Part shown: one piece after another, positions 1 to 8,745 of the stretch
Position numbering within the stretch: position 1 is the first letter of the stretch
Layout of the letters: each line of letters starts with the position of its first letter
Source of the DNA: Cellvibrio sp. UBA7661
Lineage (GTDB): Bacteria; Pseudomonadota; Gammaproteobacteria; Pseudomonadales; Cellvibrionaceae
Direction: 5' to 3'
Assembly (NCBI GenBank): GCA_002483365.1
Contig: DLHT01000005.1
Location: forward strand, 186,001 to 250,000
Length of the DNA stretch: 64,000 nucleotides
Translations under genes and position numbers: made by a program
The notes under the pieces: generated by a model
What the model was told of the DNA's origin: nothing
Seen by the model: only the letters and a program-made list of their open reading frames with translations
Databases searched by the model: none

Positions 1-658
1 CGATTGGACCCGCGCCCGTTTTGGCATAAAGAGAAAAATTATCTTTTGTTTCTTGCAGCGCGATTTTCTCAAATGCAGCGTAGGTTGTAGCTTTCACGCC
101 ACAACGGTTTTTGAGTAAGCAAACAACGAAACTCACCTGTTCCTTCGTCGATATTTTAAGCTGGCCATCCAACCAAAAAGAATCACTGGGCGGCGCAAAG
201 TTTTGATTGCCATAACTAAACTGAGCCAACCATTTTTCGTATTGCTCCGATGTAATACGCGACACCAACTCTTGATAATACCAAGCCGCTGAATGCTTAA
301 ACGCGGACGCCAACGTTTGATCTTGCTTCCATGTAGCTGGCCAAAAATCCTTAGCTGGACGTTTTGCTGGAACCCATACAATTTTTTCATCAACCGATTT
401 TGCTGCACCTGTTTCCAGCGCAATCAACGTATGGGGAATTTTAAAACTGGAATAAGGCGCATGCCGTTGATCCAATCCCTTTTTGTTGATCACATGGCAA
501 GTGTTTGTTTTTAAATCCACAGCCAGAAAAGTGACTTTGTTAGTGCCAATGTGCGCAACATAAGGAGCGGTATCAATAAGTTTTGTCGTTTTACATATAT
601 CAGCAACTGCCACCAATGGCAGAAATGCAAGTAAACCAATCAACAACTGACTTTTCAT
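1..658 (-). CDS. Class D (OXA-type) beta-lactamase, 3' part missing at window edge
   Basis: Reading from an ATG at 658, the first 219 codons are open to the window edge. A signal peptide (cleavage probably after Ala-Val-Ala, residue 19) points to the periplasm. The serine-hydrolase motifs of class D enzymes occur in order: Ser70-x-x-Lys73 (SSFK), a SAA triplet at 123-125 where the family usually has SxV, YGN at 149-151, an FWLDG segment at 161-165 and KTG at 213-215. The family hydrolyses beta-lactams through an acyl-serine intermediate with a carboxylated lysine. A purine-rich RBS lies at 668-673. The start is only 26 bases after the preceding gene, so it is probably the last gene of that operon. 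The Val-to-Ala change in motif II is unusual and may affect activity. Family call is strong; substrate range cannot be read. Confidence 0.88.
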   Translation of the reverse strand, partial: MKSQLLIGLLAFLPLVAVADICKTTKLIDTAPYVAHIGTNKVTFLAVDLKTNTCHVINKKGLDQRHAPYSSFKIPHTLIALETGAAKSVDEKIVWVPAKRPAKDFWPATWKQDQTLASAFKHSAAWYYQELVSRITSEQYEKWLAQFSYGNQNFAPPSDSFWLDGQLKISTKEQVSFVVCLLKNRCGVKATTYAAFEKIALQETKDNFSLYAKTGAGPI

Positions 659-684
659 TCAACTAACTCCCTATCTAATTATTT

Positions 685-1875
685 TCAATCCAAAATAATA
701 TGCGGTAAAAATCGCGATGAATCTTTGGTGATGAGCGTTGCATCTTCGCGGATACAAATACCCGCAGCGCTATCGCCTACTACCCAGCTGCCCAGCATTG
801 CGTAAGTATCGGCATTGCGGTATTCATCGCGATACTTTGGCAGTGCGTGAAAAGCCTGGCGAATGTAGCGGCCATCGCTGTAAGGACCTGCGGCAGAAAT
901 TTTCTCACCGTTTACGGTAATTAAATCGACATTCGCACCTTCGCGGGAGAATAGCGGTTTGCGCACCCATCCTGCGCCAAAAGGTTCGCTGGATGCCGTT
1001 TCAAAAAACGCGGGCAATAAATTGGGATGATTGGGGTAGCGTGCCCACAACAGTGGCAAAATACCTTTATTGGATAACAGCATTTTCCACGCGGGTTCTA
1101 TCATTTGGGTATTAGCGGCGGTGATTGCGCGAGCGAAATCTTCCTGCACCATAAATTCCCAAGGGTACAACTTGAACAAACCTTTAATTGGCTGATCATC
1201 CAGATCGACAAACTGTTCGTTATCGCCGTTCTTATCTGCAATAACACCAATATCTTCCAATGGAATATAGCGAACATCCACACCGGCTTGTGCAGCCATA
1301 TCCATTAAATAATTTACTGTGCCGCGATCTTCAATATTGTCGCGCACGCTGGTGAAATAAAAGGGTTGCGGCACATTCAGTTGCGCAAAGGCAGCTTCGA
1401 TTTTGTCGTGCAGGGAATTAAATTGATCGGCATGCTCAGGCAACACACCGTTTTTAATTTGGTCTTCCAACCACACCCATTGGAAAAAACCGGTTTCAAA
1501 TAAAGATGTAGGCGTGTCGTAATTGAGTTCAAGTAATTTTGCAGGGCCGGTGCCGTTGTATACCAAATCCATCCGGCCGTATAAATGCGGATCGCCTTTG
1601 TTCCAGGAATTCCACACGTAGCTCCAATAATCGCGCGGAATATTCAGCAGCGTGAGCATTTCTTCGCTGCGGGTAATATCGCCCACCATATCCATCACCA
1701 TTTGGTGAAGCTCTTCAGTGGGCGCTTCCAGATCATTTTCAATTTGTTGCAAAGTGAATTGGTAATAAGCGGTTTCATCCCAGTAGGGTTCGCCGTCGAA
1801 GGTGTGAAAATTAAACCCTACTTCTTCGGCGTAAGCGCGCCAATTAGCGCGCTCGGCAACACTGATGCGTTTCAT
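685..1875 (-). CDS. Glutathionylspermidine synthase-like ATP-grasp protein (YjfC/YgiC type)
   Basis: This 396-residue protein matches the stand-alone C-terminal (synthetase) domain of glutathionylspermidine synthase, without an amidase domain, as in E. coli YjfC and YgiC. Recognisable blocks are LLELNYDTPTSLFE near residue 115, GLFKLYPWEFM near 235, WVRKPLFSREGANVD near 305 and the C-terminal SWVVGDSAAGICIRED. The family fold is ATP-grasp and suggests ATP-dependent peptide-amine ligation, but the substrates of YjfC/YgiC proteins are not established. The start lies three bases after the DUF1190 stop, giving tight coupling. Membership of the family is secure; enzymatic activity is inferred. Confidence 0.9.
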   Translation of the reverse strand: MKRISVAERANWRAYAEEVGFNFHTFDGEPYWDETAYYQFTLQQIENDLEAPTEELHQMVMDMVGDITRSEEMLTLLNIPRDYWSYVWNSWNKGDPHLYGRMDLVYNGTGPAKLLELNYDTPTSLFETGFFQWVWLEDQIKNGVLPEHADQFNSLHDKIEAAFAQLNVPQPFYFTSVRDNIEDRGTVNYLMDMAAQAGVDVRYIPLEDIGVIADKNGDNEQFVDLDDQPIKGLFKLYPWEFMVQEDFARAITAANTQMIEPAWKMLLSNKGILPLLWARYPNHPNLLPAFFETASSEPFGAGWVRKPLFSREGANVDLITVNGEKISAAGPYSDGRYIRQAFHALPKYRDEYRNADTYAMLGSWVVGDSAAGICIREDATLITKDSSRFLPHIILD

Positions 1876-1878
1876 GCA

Positions 1879-2463
1879 TTAACCACCAAAACTATTACGC
1901 GACGCCGCTTGCGCACCAAAACCACCACGGCGTACCACTTGGCCTACTTGCGGTTTCACTTGCGATGGCTTCAGTGAGATAGGACCAATGCCTCCTGCAA
2001 CCGGCGTGTTGGTTGCCGTGCGGAAAGTAGCGCGGTCATCACGCGATTTGTACAGCGGTTGTGTAGGCACATTGGTTCCAGCGCCCGCACCTGCTGCTGC
2101 GGGTTGCTGTAAATTGGCACCGCCGCGATTCATCATTTGCCCGGCGAGATACCCCATCATCATCGGCATAAATACGCTGCCGCCCGATGTGGTTTGTTGC
2201 GGTGCGGTTTCGCAATTGCCTGCACCAAAATCCACTTCGCATTCTTCTTTGTTTAAATATTTTGGCGCAACTTGCGGGTGCAGCGCTTGCGCAGCGGCGT
2301 AATCGGCCTCGCACTGTGCGGCACTATTTAATGCAGCGGCACTGCATTCACTGGGGTCGGTAAATACCATTGCCTGCTCACGCTCTTCACCACAACCGGC
2401 GAGCAACAAAGTAGCAACAGGAACCATCAATACCAAAGCGGCTTTTTTACTGCGTTTCATCAT
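1879..2463 (-). CDS. DUF1190 family lipoprotein (YgiB/YjfM-like)
   Basis: The 194-residue product begins with a basic n-region, a hydrophobic core and a lipobox LLAGC (Cys24), so it is predicted to be a lipoprotein. Cysteine pairs in ECSAAALNSAAQCEADYAAA and around ECEVDFGAGNCE are typical of DUF1190. A Met-rich segment and an Ala/Gly/Gln-rich low-complexity stretch follow, with a Gly/Arg-rich end. DUF1190 genes usually sit next to YgiC-like synthetases, as here; the biochemical role is unknown. An AGGAAA RBS precedes tandem ATGs at 2463 and 2460, so the exact start is uncertain by one codon. Confidence 0.85.
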   Translation of the reverse strand: MMKRSKKAALVLMVPVATLLLAGCGEEREQAMVFTDPSECSAAALNSAAQCEADYAAAQALHPQVAPKYLNKEECEVDFGAGNCETAPQQTTSGGSVFMPMMMGYLAGQMMNRGGANLQQPAAAGAGAGTNVPTQPLYKSRDDRATFRTATNTPVAGGIGPISLKPSQVKPQVGQVVRRGGFGAQAASRNSFGG

Positions 2464-2480
2464 TTATTTCCTGTAAAAAA

Positions 2481-2894
2481 TTAATAACTCATACACGCGG
2501 CGTTGATCAGACCAACTGCAACAGCAGTGGCGGCAACAAAAATACCGGTGGCGATTTCACCTTGATTAATACGCTCGGGCAATTGCTTGACTGCCACACG
2601 CAACACTACAAAGGTCAACGCCTGAACGATTAACGCAACAGCGCCCCATACCGCACAATCCAGCAATGACAGCGAGTTTGTAATGGCACTGGACAACGGC
2701 AGTGCAAAACCAATCAAGGCACCACCAAAGGCAAGCGCCGCAGCGGGATTGTTCGCTTTTATCAGCGCCAGCTCATCTTGTGGTGTTAGCCAGGTGTAGA
2801 TACGTATAAAAATCAGGACTAATACAATCGCCACCGCAAAATAGACAAGAAAAGGTGGAATACCGTTGAGTGATGACAATGTTGTGGCAAGCAT
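2481..2894 (-). CDS. DUF350 family inner-membrane protein (YjfL-like)
   Basis: The start at 2894 follows an AAGGA RBS and gives 137 residues; a longer upstream extension lacks family character. Four hydrophobic segments (about residues 13-32, 50-70, 78-100 and 115-133) form two similar halves, the typical DUF350 layout. With the next two genes it reproduces the E. coli yjfL-yjfM-yjfC order (DUF350, DUF1190, ATP-grasp). The molecular function of DUF350 is unknown; a membrane partner for the lipoprotein and synthetase is a reasonable inference. It is the probable first gene of the operon. Confidence 0.83.
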   Translation of the reverse strand: MLATTLSSLNGIPPFLVYFAVAIVLVLIFIRIYTWLTPQDELALIKANNPAAALAFGGALIGFALPLSSAITNSLSLLDCAVWGAVALIVQALTFVVLRVAVKQLPERINQGEIATGIFVAATAVAVGLINAACMSY

Positions 2895-3102
2895 GTGATG
2901 TCCTTGATTGAAAAAATGAAATTGAAAAACCGAAATCGAAACAATACCGGGAAAGGAAATTGGGCGGATTCTGACACAAATCAAGTGTCGACTCTATCTT
3001 GCTGAACTTGTGAATACTACCTATAACTTTTAACAATGATTGGCCGCCATTTCTGGCAGACTTGTTAAACACACCAGATGCATCAATAGCCCAGGGAATT
3101 GT

Positions 3103-4074
3103 ATGAACGCTTTTTTACCGCATTCGTTGTTATTGGCGTTGTTATTGGTGATCGCACTGCAACTCACCGCTTGTAGCGAGCAGAACACCAACCTCGCGCT
3201 GGGCACACTGGAGCGCGACCGCGTTGTACTCAAAGCCACCGCTGCAGAAATCATCACCCAATTACCGATTACTGAAGGCAGTGAAGTAAAAGCGGGCGAT
3301 TTATTGGTACAGCTCGACAACCGCCGCCAGCAGGCGCTAGTCGCCAAGGCCGAGGCCAACCTCGCCAGCGCCCAGGCTAACCTCAACAAACTGCAAAACG
3401 GCGCGCGCCCGGAAGATATTGCGGTGGCTCGCTCGCAAGTCAAAGGCGCCGAGGCGCAATTAATAGAAGCGCAAAAAACCTTTGCCCGCGCCGAGACACT
3501 GGTAAGTAAAAAACTCGCGGGCGCGGCCGAGTTGGATAGCGCCCGCGCCAAACGCGATTCAGCGCAAGCCAATCTGGATAAATCCCACGAAAATTTATTG
3601 CTGCTGACTAACGGCACCCGCGAAGAGGACTTGCAGCAAGCCGAAGCGCAAGTTGCGCTCGCCAAGGCCGCACTGGAATTGGAGCAATACAATTTGAGCG
3701 AACTGAGCATTCGCGCCACTGGCGATGCGCGGCTGGATCACCTGCCCAAACACTTGGGCGAACGCACCAGCATAGGTGAAGCGGTCGCGACCCTGCTCGA
3801 TAAACATGCGCCCTACGCGCGGATTTATGTCCCTGAAACCCATCGCCTGAAAGTGAGTGCGGGGCAGGAATTGGTGATCCATGTGGATGGGCTGGATCAA
3901 CCCCAAACCGGAAAACTGCGCTGGATCTCCCAAGACCCGGCCTTTACGCCCTACTTTGCACTCAACTCCACAGATCGCGCTCGCCTTGTCTATTTGGCGG
4001 AAGTGCAGCTGCCCGACTCAGCGGCCAATTTGCCCAGCGGTTTGCCAGTACAGGTTGAGCTGCCCCATGACTGA
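3103..4074 (+). CDS. HlyD/YbhG-type periplasmic adaptor (membrane fusion) lipoprotein
   Basis: Predicted adaptor subunit of an ABC export system. From the ATG at 3103 (CAGGGAA RBS) the 323-residue protein has a signal with lipobox LTAC (Cys24), a first lipoyl half (about residues 40-80), a long Ala/Gln/Glu-rich alpha-helical hairpin (about 82-215) and a beta-barrel part towards the C-terminus. The helical hairpin repeats (AKAEANLASAQANLNKL and similar) are characteristic of the YbhG/YhiI branch. The gene overlaps the ATPase gene by 8 bases, indicating translational coupling. Substrate is unknown; E. coli relatives have been linked to drug efflux. Confidence 0.87.
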   Translation: MNAFLPHSLLLALLLVIALQLTACSEQNTNLALGTLERDRVVLKATAAEIITQLPITEGSEVKAGDLLVQLDNRRQQALVAKAEANLASAQANLNKLQNGARPEDIAVARSQVKGAEAQLIEAQKTFARAETLVSKKLAGAAELDSARAKRDSAQANLDKSHENLLLLTNGTREEDLQQAEAQVALAKAALELEQYNLSELSIRATGDARLDHLPKHLGERTSIGEAVATLLDKHAPYARIYVPETHRLKVSAGQELVIHVDGLDQPQTGKLRWISQDPAFTPYFALNSTDRARLVYLAEVQLPDSAANLPSGLPVQVELPHD

Positions 4075-5038
4075 TTCACTACAAATCGGGGCGAATGAAT
4101 GGGCGATAGAGACACGCGGTATGACCCGCCGTTTCGGCGATTTTGTCGCGGTAGATTCGCTCGATTTACGCATCCCCCACAAAACGATTTACGGCTTCCT
4201 CGGCTCCAACGGCTGCGGCAAATCGACCAGCATGCGGCTGATCACCGGCCTGCTCACCCCCAGTGCGGGCAGCGTGCGGGTATTGGGAATGGATATTCCC
4301 GCACAGGCGGAATTGCTGCGCCGTCGCCTCGGTTATATGACGCAAAAGTTTTCGCTTTACGACGATTTAACCGTGCAAGAAAACCTGCGTTTTATGGCGC
4401 AGATCTACAACCTTGAAAGCCGCAGCGTAAAACAGCTGATCGACAGCCAGCTCAGCCGCTATCAATTGGATGAGCGCAAAACCCGTCTGGCAGGTTCGCT
4501 TAGCGGCGGGCAACGCCAACGGTTGGCCTTAGCGGCAGCGACTTTACATCAACCCGAATTATTGATTCTGGATGAACCCACCTCCGCCGTAGACCCGGAA
4601 AACCGGCGCGACTTTTGGGAGAAGTTATTTGACCTCTGCGATAGCGGCACCACCATTCTGGTTTCCACCCATTACATGGACGAAGCCGAGCGCTGCCACG
4701 GTTTGGCGATTATGGAGGGCGGCGTGAAACGCGCCGATGGTTCACCCACACAACTGATGCGCGAACTGGGTGCCAAGGTGGTGGAGATAGACGGCGAGAA
4801 TTTGCGCCTGCTTAAACAGCAATTGGGCAAACTGCCGGAGGTGGTCTCCACCGCGCAACAGGGCACACACTTGCGCGTACTTATCAAAGAATCTATTGAT
4901 GAGCCGGAAAGCTGGCTGCGCATTACACATCCCACATTAGTCGCCAATCGCCAGATACATGCGGTAAGGCCAAGCCTTGAAGATGTGTTTGTCCACTGCA
5001 CTGGCAGCAACGCCGTTGGGCAAGGGGCTCGTCAATGA
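4067..5038 (+). CDS. ABC transporter ATP-binding protein (YbhF/YhiH-like)
   Basis: This cytoplasmic ATPase of 323 residues powers the export complex. It shows Walker A (GSNGCGKST), a Q-loop in MTQKFSLYDDLT, the LSGGQRQR signature, Walker B (LLILDEPTSAVDP) and the switch histidine in STHYMDEAE. The C-terminal 90 residues form the extra domain usual in DRA-type ATPases paired with ABC-2 permeases. It is a single nucleotide-binding-domain protein, unlike E. coli YbhF or RbbA, which carry two. The ATG at 4067 lies inside the adaptor gene, and the stop overlaps the permease start (ATGA). Confidence 0.92.
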   Translation: MTDSLQIGANEWAIETRGMTRRFGDFVAVDSLDLRIPHKTIYGFLGSNGCGKSTSMRLITGLLTPSAGSVRVLGMDIPAQAELLRRRLGYMTQKFSLYDDLTVQENLRFMAQIYNLESRSVKQLIDSQLSRYQLDERKTRLAGSLSGGQRQRLALAAATLHQPELLILDEPTSAVDPENRRDFWEKLFDLCDSGTTILVSTHYMDEAERCHGLAIMEGGVKRADGSPTQLMRELGAKVVEIDGENLRLLKQQLGKLPEVVSTAQQGTHLRVLIKESIDEPESWLRITHPTLVANRQIHAVRPSLEDVFVHCTGSNAVGQGARQ

Positions 5039-6159
5039 AGGGAACGGCAATGAACGCTCTCGCCCGGAGCTTGCAGCGGATCGGCGCCATTGTGTTTAAG
5101 GAGCTGCGCCAGCTCACGCGCGACCGCCCCACCTTTGGCATGGTGGTGATGGTGCCGCTGATCCAACTGTTGTTGTTTGGTTTTGCGATCAACACCAATG
5201 TGCGCGATTTGCCAGTGGGCGTGGTGGATTTAAGTCACACGCAAACGGCGCGGGCACTGATCAGCGACCTTACCGCCACCCAGGTGGTGAGTTTTACCGA
5301 AACCTATCAAACACCCGCACTGGCGGAAGATGCGATCCGCCGCGGCCATGTGCATGCGGTGCTGGTGATTCCCGAGGATTTTGGCCAGCGCCTGCAAGAC
5401 CAACGCCCTATCGCCCAATGGTTGATTGACGGCTCGGATACTATGGTCAGCAACGCCCTGCTCGCCCTGCAACAAATGCACTTTGCCAGCGGTTTTGAAG
5501 CGCAGCCCATCGCGCGCAAAAGTACCTTTGAAATCGCACTCTTTTTTAACCCGGAGCGGCGCTCGGCAGTGAACATTGTGCCGGGGCTGGTGGCGATTGT
5601 GCTTACCATGACCATGGTGATGTTCACCTCGGCAGCGCTGGTGCGTGAGCGCGAACGCGGCAATCTGGAATTGCTGATCACTACGCCGGTGCGCTCCAGC
5701 GAAATTATGATCGGCAAAATTGTGCCCTATATTTTTGTCGGCCTGATCCAGATGGCGATTATTCTCGGCCTCGGCCATTTGATTTTTGATGTACCGGTGA
5801 ATGGCCGTTTGGATCAATTGGTGCTCGGCGTATTTGCGTTTATCAGCGCCAGCCTCACACTCGGCCTGCTGGTTTCTACCATCGCAAAAACCCAATTGCA
5901 GGCGATGCAACTCACGGTGTTTTTGCTGATTCCATCGATACTACTTTCCGGCTTTATGTTCCCTTACGAGGGCATGCCCGAAGCGGCGCAATGGATTGCC
6001 GAAGCGCTACCCGCAACTCACTTTATTCGCATGGTGCGTGCCATTGTGTTGCGCGGCGCAACCTTGGAGGATTTGCAGCCAGACTTGTGGTGGTTGATCG
6101 GGTTTACGGTGCTGGGTGTTATTGCCGCCGCCAGCCGATTCAAGAAACGGTTGGATTAA
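5035..6159 (+). CDS. ABC-2 type export permease (YbhS/YhhJ-like)
   Basis: Membrane subunit of the same exporter, 374 residues. It has the ABC-2 layout: an N-terminal transmembrane helix (about 30-50) after a FKELRQLTRDRPT coupling segment, a large periplasmic loop to about residue 180, then five helices with the conserved RERERGNLELLITTPVRSSE motif near 205 and a LSGFMFPYEGMP segment near 305. The ATG at 5035 overlaps the ATPase stop; a second ATG at 5050 is possible. Only one permease gene is present, so a homodimer is likely. The substrate is not predictable. Confidence 0.9.
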   Translation: MKGTAMNALARSLQRIGAIVFKELRQLTRDRPTFGMVVMVPLIQLLLFGFAINTNVRDLPVGVVDLSHTQTARALISDLTATQVVSFTETYQTPALAEDAIRRGHVHAVLVIPEDFGQRLQDQRPIAQWLIDGSDTMVSNALLALQQMHFASGFEAQPIARKSTFEIALFFNPERRSAVNIVPGLVAIVLTMTMVMFTSAALVRERERGNLELLITTPVRSSEIMIGKIVPYIFVGLIQMAIILGLGHLIFDVPVNGRLDQLVLGVFAFISASLTLGLLVSTIAKTQLQAMQLTVFLLIPSILLSGFMFPYEGMPEAAQWIAEALPATHFIRMVRAIVLRGATLEDLQPDLWWLIGFTVLGVIAAASRFKKRLD

Positions 6160-6194
6160 CTTCAACTCACACTTTTTTACGTTTGGGGCGTGTC

Positions 6195-6231
6195 GATAAA
6201 AGCCTAGCGCGCAATTCAATAGGCTTTTATC
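6195..6231. repeat. 12-bp perfect inverted repeat, hairpin after the export operon
   Basis: Arms GATAAAAGCCTA (6195-6206) and TAGGCTTTTATC (6220-6231) are perfect complements separated by 13 bases. It lies 36 bases after the permease stop, so it may act as a transcription end or processing hairpin. No clear U-tract follows, so it is not a textbook terminator. Confidence 0.5.
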
Positions 6232-6341
6232 ACCAGCTTGGCGTTATCATAGCCACTCATTTAATGACGCTAATGCTGCTGCGAATCGCTCATTTTGCAC
6301 GCGACTGTTGCTTGGGCAGTAATTGATCACCCGGAGTTTTT

Positions 6342-7658
6342 ATGAATTCTATGCGTAACCTGTTATCGGCTATTTGTTGTATGAGCCTGCTCTCTTGCGC
6401 GCAAACACCCACAACACCGCATCAAACCGAACAACAATCTGCTGCCAAAACGGCAGAAAAAAATACACCCACTGCATCTACCAATACGGCAGCGGCTTCA
6501 CCTCTCCAGACTGCCGCGCCCATGATTTCCAACGCGGACTTTTCCGCTTGTTTGAAAACATTTTCAAACAAAGCAAAACATGAGGGCATTTCCGACAACA
6601 TCATCCGCACCGGTTTGGGCAACGCCAAACTGAATAAACGCGTGTTGGAATTGGATCGCCAACAACCGGAATTTACCGCGACCTTTGCCGATTATTTTAA
6701 TCGCCGCGTCACGGCACAACGGGTCGCGCAAGGCCGTGAGCTGTGGAAAAAACACAGCGCATTACTGAGCCACGTTGAACAGGAATACGGCGTGCCCGCG
6801 CCTTACTTGCTGGCATTTTGGGGATTGGAAACCAACTTTGGCAGCTACTATGGCAACATCCCCGTTGTGGATTCACTCGCTACACTCGCGTGCGACCCAA
6901 GACGCAGCGAATTTTTTACCATCGAATTAATTAATGCACTGCGCATTTTGGATAAAGGCGATATAGCGCCAAACAAAATGGTAGGTTCCTGGGCAGGTGC
7001 AATGGGCAACTTCCAATTTATGCCATCTGCCTATTTAAAAAATGCCGTGGATTTTGATGGGGACAACAAGCGCGATTTGTGGAACAGCAAATCCGATGCG
7101 TTCGCCTCTGCTGCGTATTTCTTAAAAAGTCTGGGATGGAATAACGATACCCGCTGGGGGCGCGAAGTAAAATTGCCGCGCAATTTTCCCTTTATGGAAG
7201 CCGGTTTGAAAAATCACAAATCCATTGCCGAGTGGAGCAAATTGGGCGTGATGCGTGCCGACAATACACCACTCCCGGCAGCGGAAATAACTGCATCATT
7301 ACTGGTGCCTGCAGGCCACCAAGGTCCGGCATTTTTAGTGTACGACAACTTCAATGTCATCATGCGCTGGAACCGTTCGGAATTTTATGCGATTGCAGTT
7401 GGGCAGCTGGCCGATCAAATTGCCGGTGGCGGAAAATTAATGCAACCGCCGCCCACCGATGCACCGCGCTTACATCGCCAACAGGTCATTCAACTGCAAG
7501 AAACACTTAACCAAAAAGGTATTGACGCAGGAAAGCCCGACGGTATTTTTGGCCCCGGCACTCGCCGTGCGCTCAGTGAATTCCAACATCAACAAGGCCT
7601 GATTGCCGATGGTTTCCCCAACCGGAAAACACTCGATTTATTAGGCATTCACTATTAA
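6342..7658 (+). CDS. MltB-family lytic murein transglycosylase lipoprotein with C-terminal peptidoglycan-binding domain
   Basis: Predicted to cleave the MurNAc-GlcNAc bond of peptidoglycan with formation of 1,6-anhydro-MurNAc. The 438 residues contain a lipobox LLSC (Cys19), a Thr/Ala-rich linker, an SLT_2 (MltB-type) catalytic domain (about 65-365) with the expected catalytic Glu163 in GLETNFGS, and motifs SWAGAMGNFQFMPS and VDFDGDNKRDLW. A PG_binding_1 domain follows (about 380-436; PDGIFGPGTRRALSEFQ). An outer-membrane lipoprotein location is inferred. It appears monocistronic, with a GGAG RBS at about 6331. Confidence 0.92.
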   Translation: MNSMRNLLSAICCMSLLSCAQTPTTPHQTEQQSAAKTAEKNTPTASTNTAAASPLQTAAPMISNADFSACLKTFSNKAKHEGISDNIIRTGLGNAKLNKRVLELDRQQPEFTATFADYFNRRVTAQRVAQGRELWKKHSALLSHVEQEYGVPAPYLLAFWGLETNFGSYYGNIPVVDSLATLACDPRRSEFFTIELINALRILDKGDIAPNKMVGSWAGAMGNFQFMPSAYLKNAVDFDGDNKRDLWNSKSDAFASAAYFLKSLGWNNDTRWGREVKLPRNFPFMEAGLKNHKSIAEWSKLGVMRADNTPLPAAEITASLLVPAGHQGPAFLVYDNFNVIMRWNRSEFYAIAVGQLADQIAGGGKLMQPPPTDAPRLHRQQVIQLQETLNQKGIDAGKPDGIFGPGTRRALSEFQHQQGLIADGFPNRKTLDLLGIHY

Positions 7659-7732
7659 TTCTGTAACCGGCTATTTTATTCACAACATTATTTACTGCTT
7701 GAACCTGCAAGCGCTACACGAGGGATAATCTC

Positions 7733-8644
7733 ATGAAAGTCGATAATATTTTGCAAACCATTGGCAACACTCCGCACGTCCGCATCAACCATTTATTCCG
7801 CAGCGATATTGAAGTGTGGATGAAGGTGGAACGTTTTAATCCCGGCTCCAGCATTAAAGACCGTATCGCACTCGCGATGATTGAAGATGCCGAAGCAAAA
7901 GGCTTGATCAACAAAGACACCGTAATTATCGAGCCGACATCGGGTAACACCGGTATTGGCCTTGCGCTGGTGTGCGCGGTAAAAGGGTATCGCCTTATTC
8001 TCACCATGCCGGAATCCATGTCAGTTGAACGCCGCAAAAATATGAAAGCGTTAGGCGCTGAATTGGTGCTGACACCAAAAGAATTGGGCATGGGTGGTTG
8101 TATCGCCAAAGCCAATGAATTACTCGCCGAAAATCCTAACAGCTGGATGCCACAACAATTCAACAACCCCGCCAACGTGGAAGTTCACCGCAACACTACC
8201 GCACAAGAAATTCTTGCGGATTTCCCCGAAGGTCTTGATTACATGATCACCGGTGTCGGCACCGGCGGCCACATCACCGGCTGTAGTGAAGCATTGAAAG
8301 AAAAATTCCCGCATTTAAAAACCTTGGCGGTAGAACCGGAAAAATCCCCGGTGATCAGCGGCGGTCCAAAAGGCTTACACCGCTTGCAAGGCATTGGAGC
8401 CGGATTTATTCCACAGGTGTTAAACAAAGAGACGCTAGACGGCACAGTACTGGTCAGCGAAGAAGCCTCGTTTGAAATGGCTCGCCAATGCGCATTAAAA
8501 GAAGGGATTTTTGTAGGCATCTCCTCCGGGGCGACGCTTGCCGCTGTCGCGCAAAAACAAGCAGAGATGAAACCCGGCAGCCGAGTGATTATTTTCAGTT
8601 ACGATACCGGTGAGCGCTATTTATCGATTGAAGATTTGTTTTGA
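7733..8644 (+). CDS. cysK: Cysteine synthase A (O-acetylserine sulfhydrylase)
   Basis: PLP enzyme that makes L-cysteine from O-acetylserine and sulfide in the cytoplasm. The 303-residue protein has the PLP lysine at Lys42 (SSIKDR), the substrate loop PTSGNTGIG, the PLP-phosphate loop GVGTGGHITG and the C-terminal GERYLS motif. The PTSGNTG loop and overall pattern favour CysK over CysM, although the length (303 versus about 323) is near CysM and the C-terminal tail is short. It stands alone, followed by a strong bidirectional terminator. Confidence 0.9.
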   Translation: MKVDNILQTIGNTPHVRINHLFRSDIEVWMKVERFNPGSSIKDRIALAMIEDAEAKGLINKDTVIIEPTSGNTGIGLALVCAVKGYRLILTMPESMSVERRKNMKALGAELVLTPKELGMGGCIAKANELLAENPNSWMPQQFNNPANVEVHRNTTAQEILADFPEGLDYMITGVGTGGHITGCSEALKEKFPHLKTLAVEPEKSPVISGGPKGLHRLQGIGAGFIPQVLNKETLDGTVLVSEEASFEMARQCALKEGIFVGISSGATLAAVAQKQAEMKPGSRVIIFSYDTGERYLSIEDLF

Positions 8645-8663
8645 TAAAACGTGTAAACGCAAA

Positions 8664-8697
8664 ACAAAAAGGGCGCAATTACTTGCGCCCTTTTTGT
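8664..8697. terminator. Bidirectional rho-independent terminator between cysK and the GH51 gene
   Basis: A 15-bp perfect stem with a 4-base loop (arms 8664-8678 and 8683-8697) has a GC core flanked by A-run and T-run. It lies between convergent genes and can serve both strands. Confidence 0.9.
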
Positions 8698-8745
8698 TTC
8701 TACCGGTTTTTATTTAAAGCACTATTTGCTCTGCATCACCCGACA

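Noticed and set aside
3030..3719. 229-codon antisense frame inside the HlyD-type gene
   Set aside because: Ala/Ser/Cys-rich product is the shadow of the repetitive helical hairpin of the adaptor gene on the plus strand.
5230..5910. 226-codon antisense frame inside the permease gene
   Set aside because: His/Gln-rich shadow of a clearly coding ABC-2 permease; no RBS or family.
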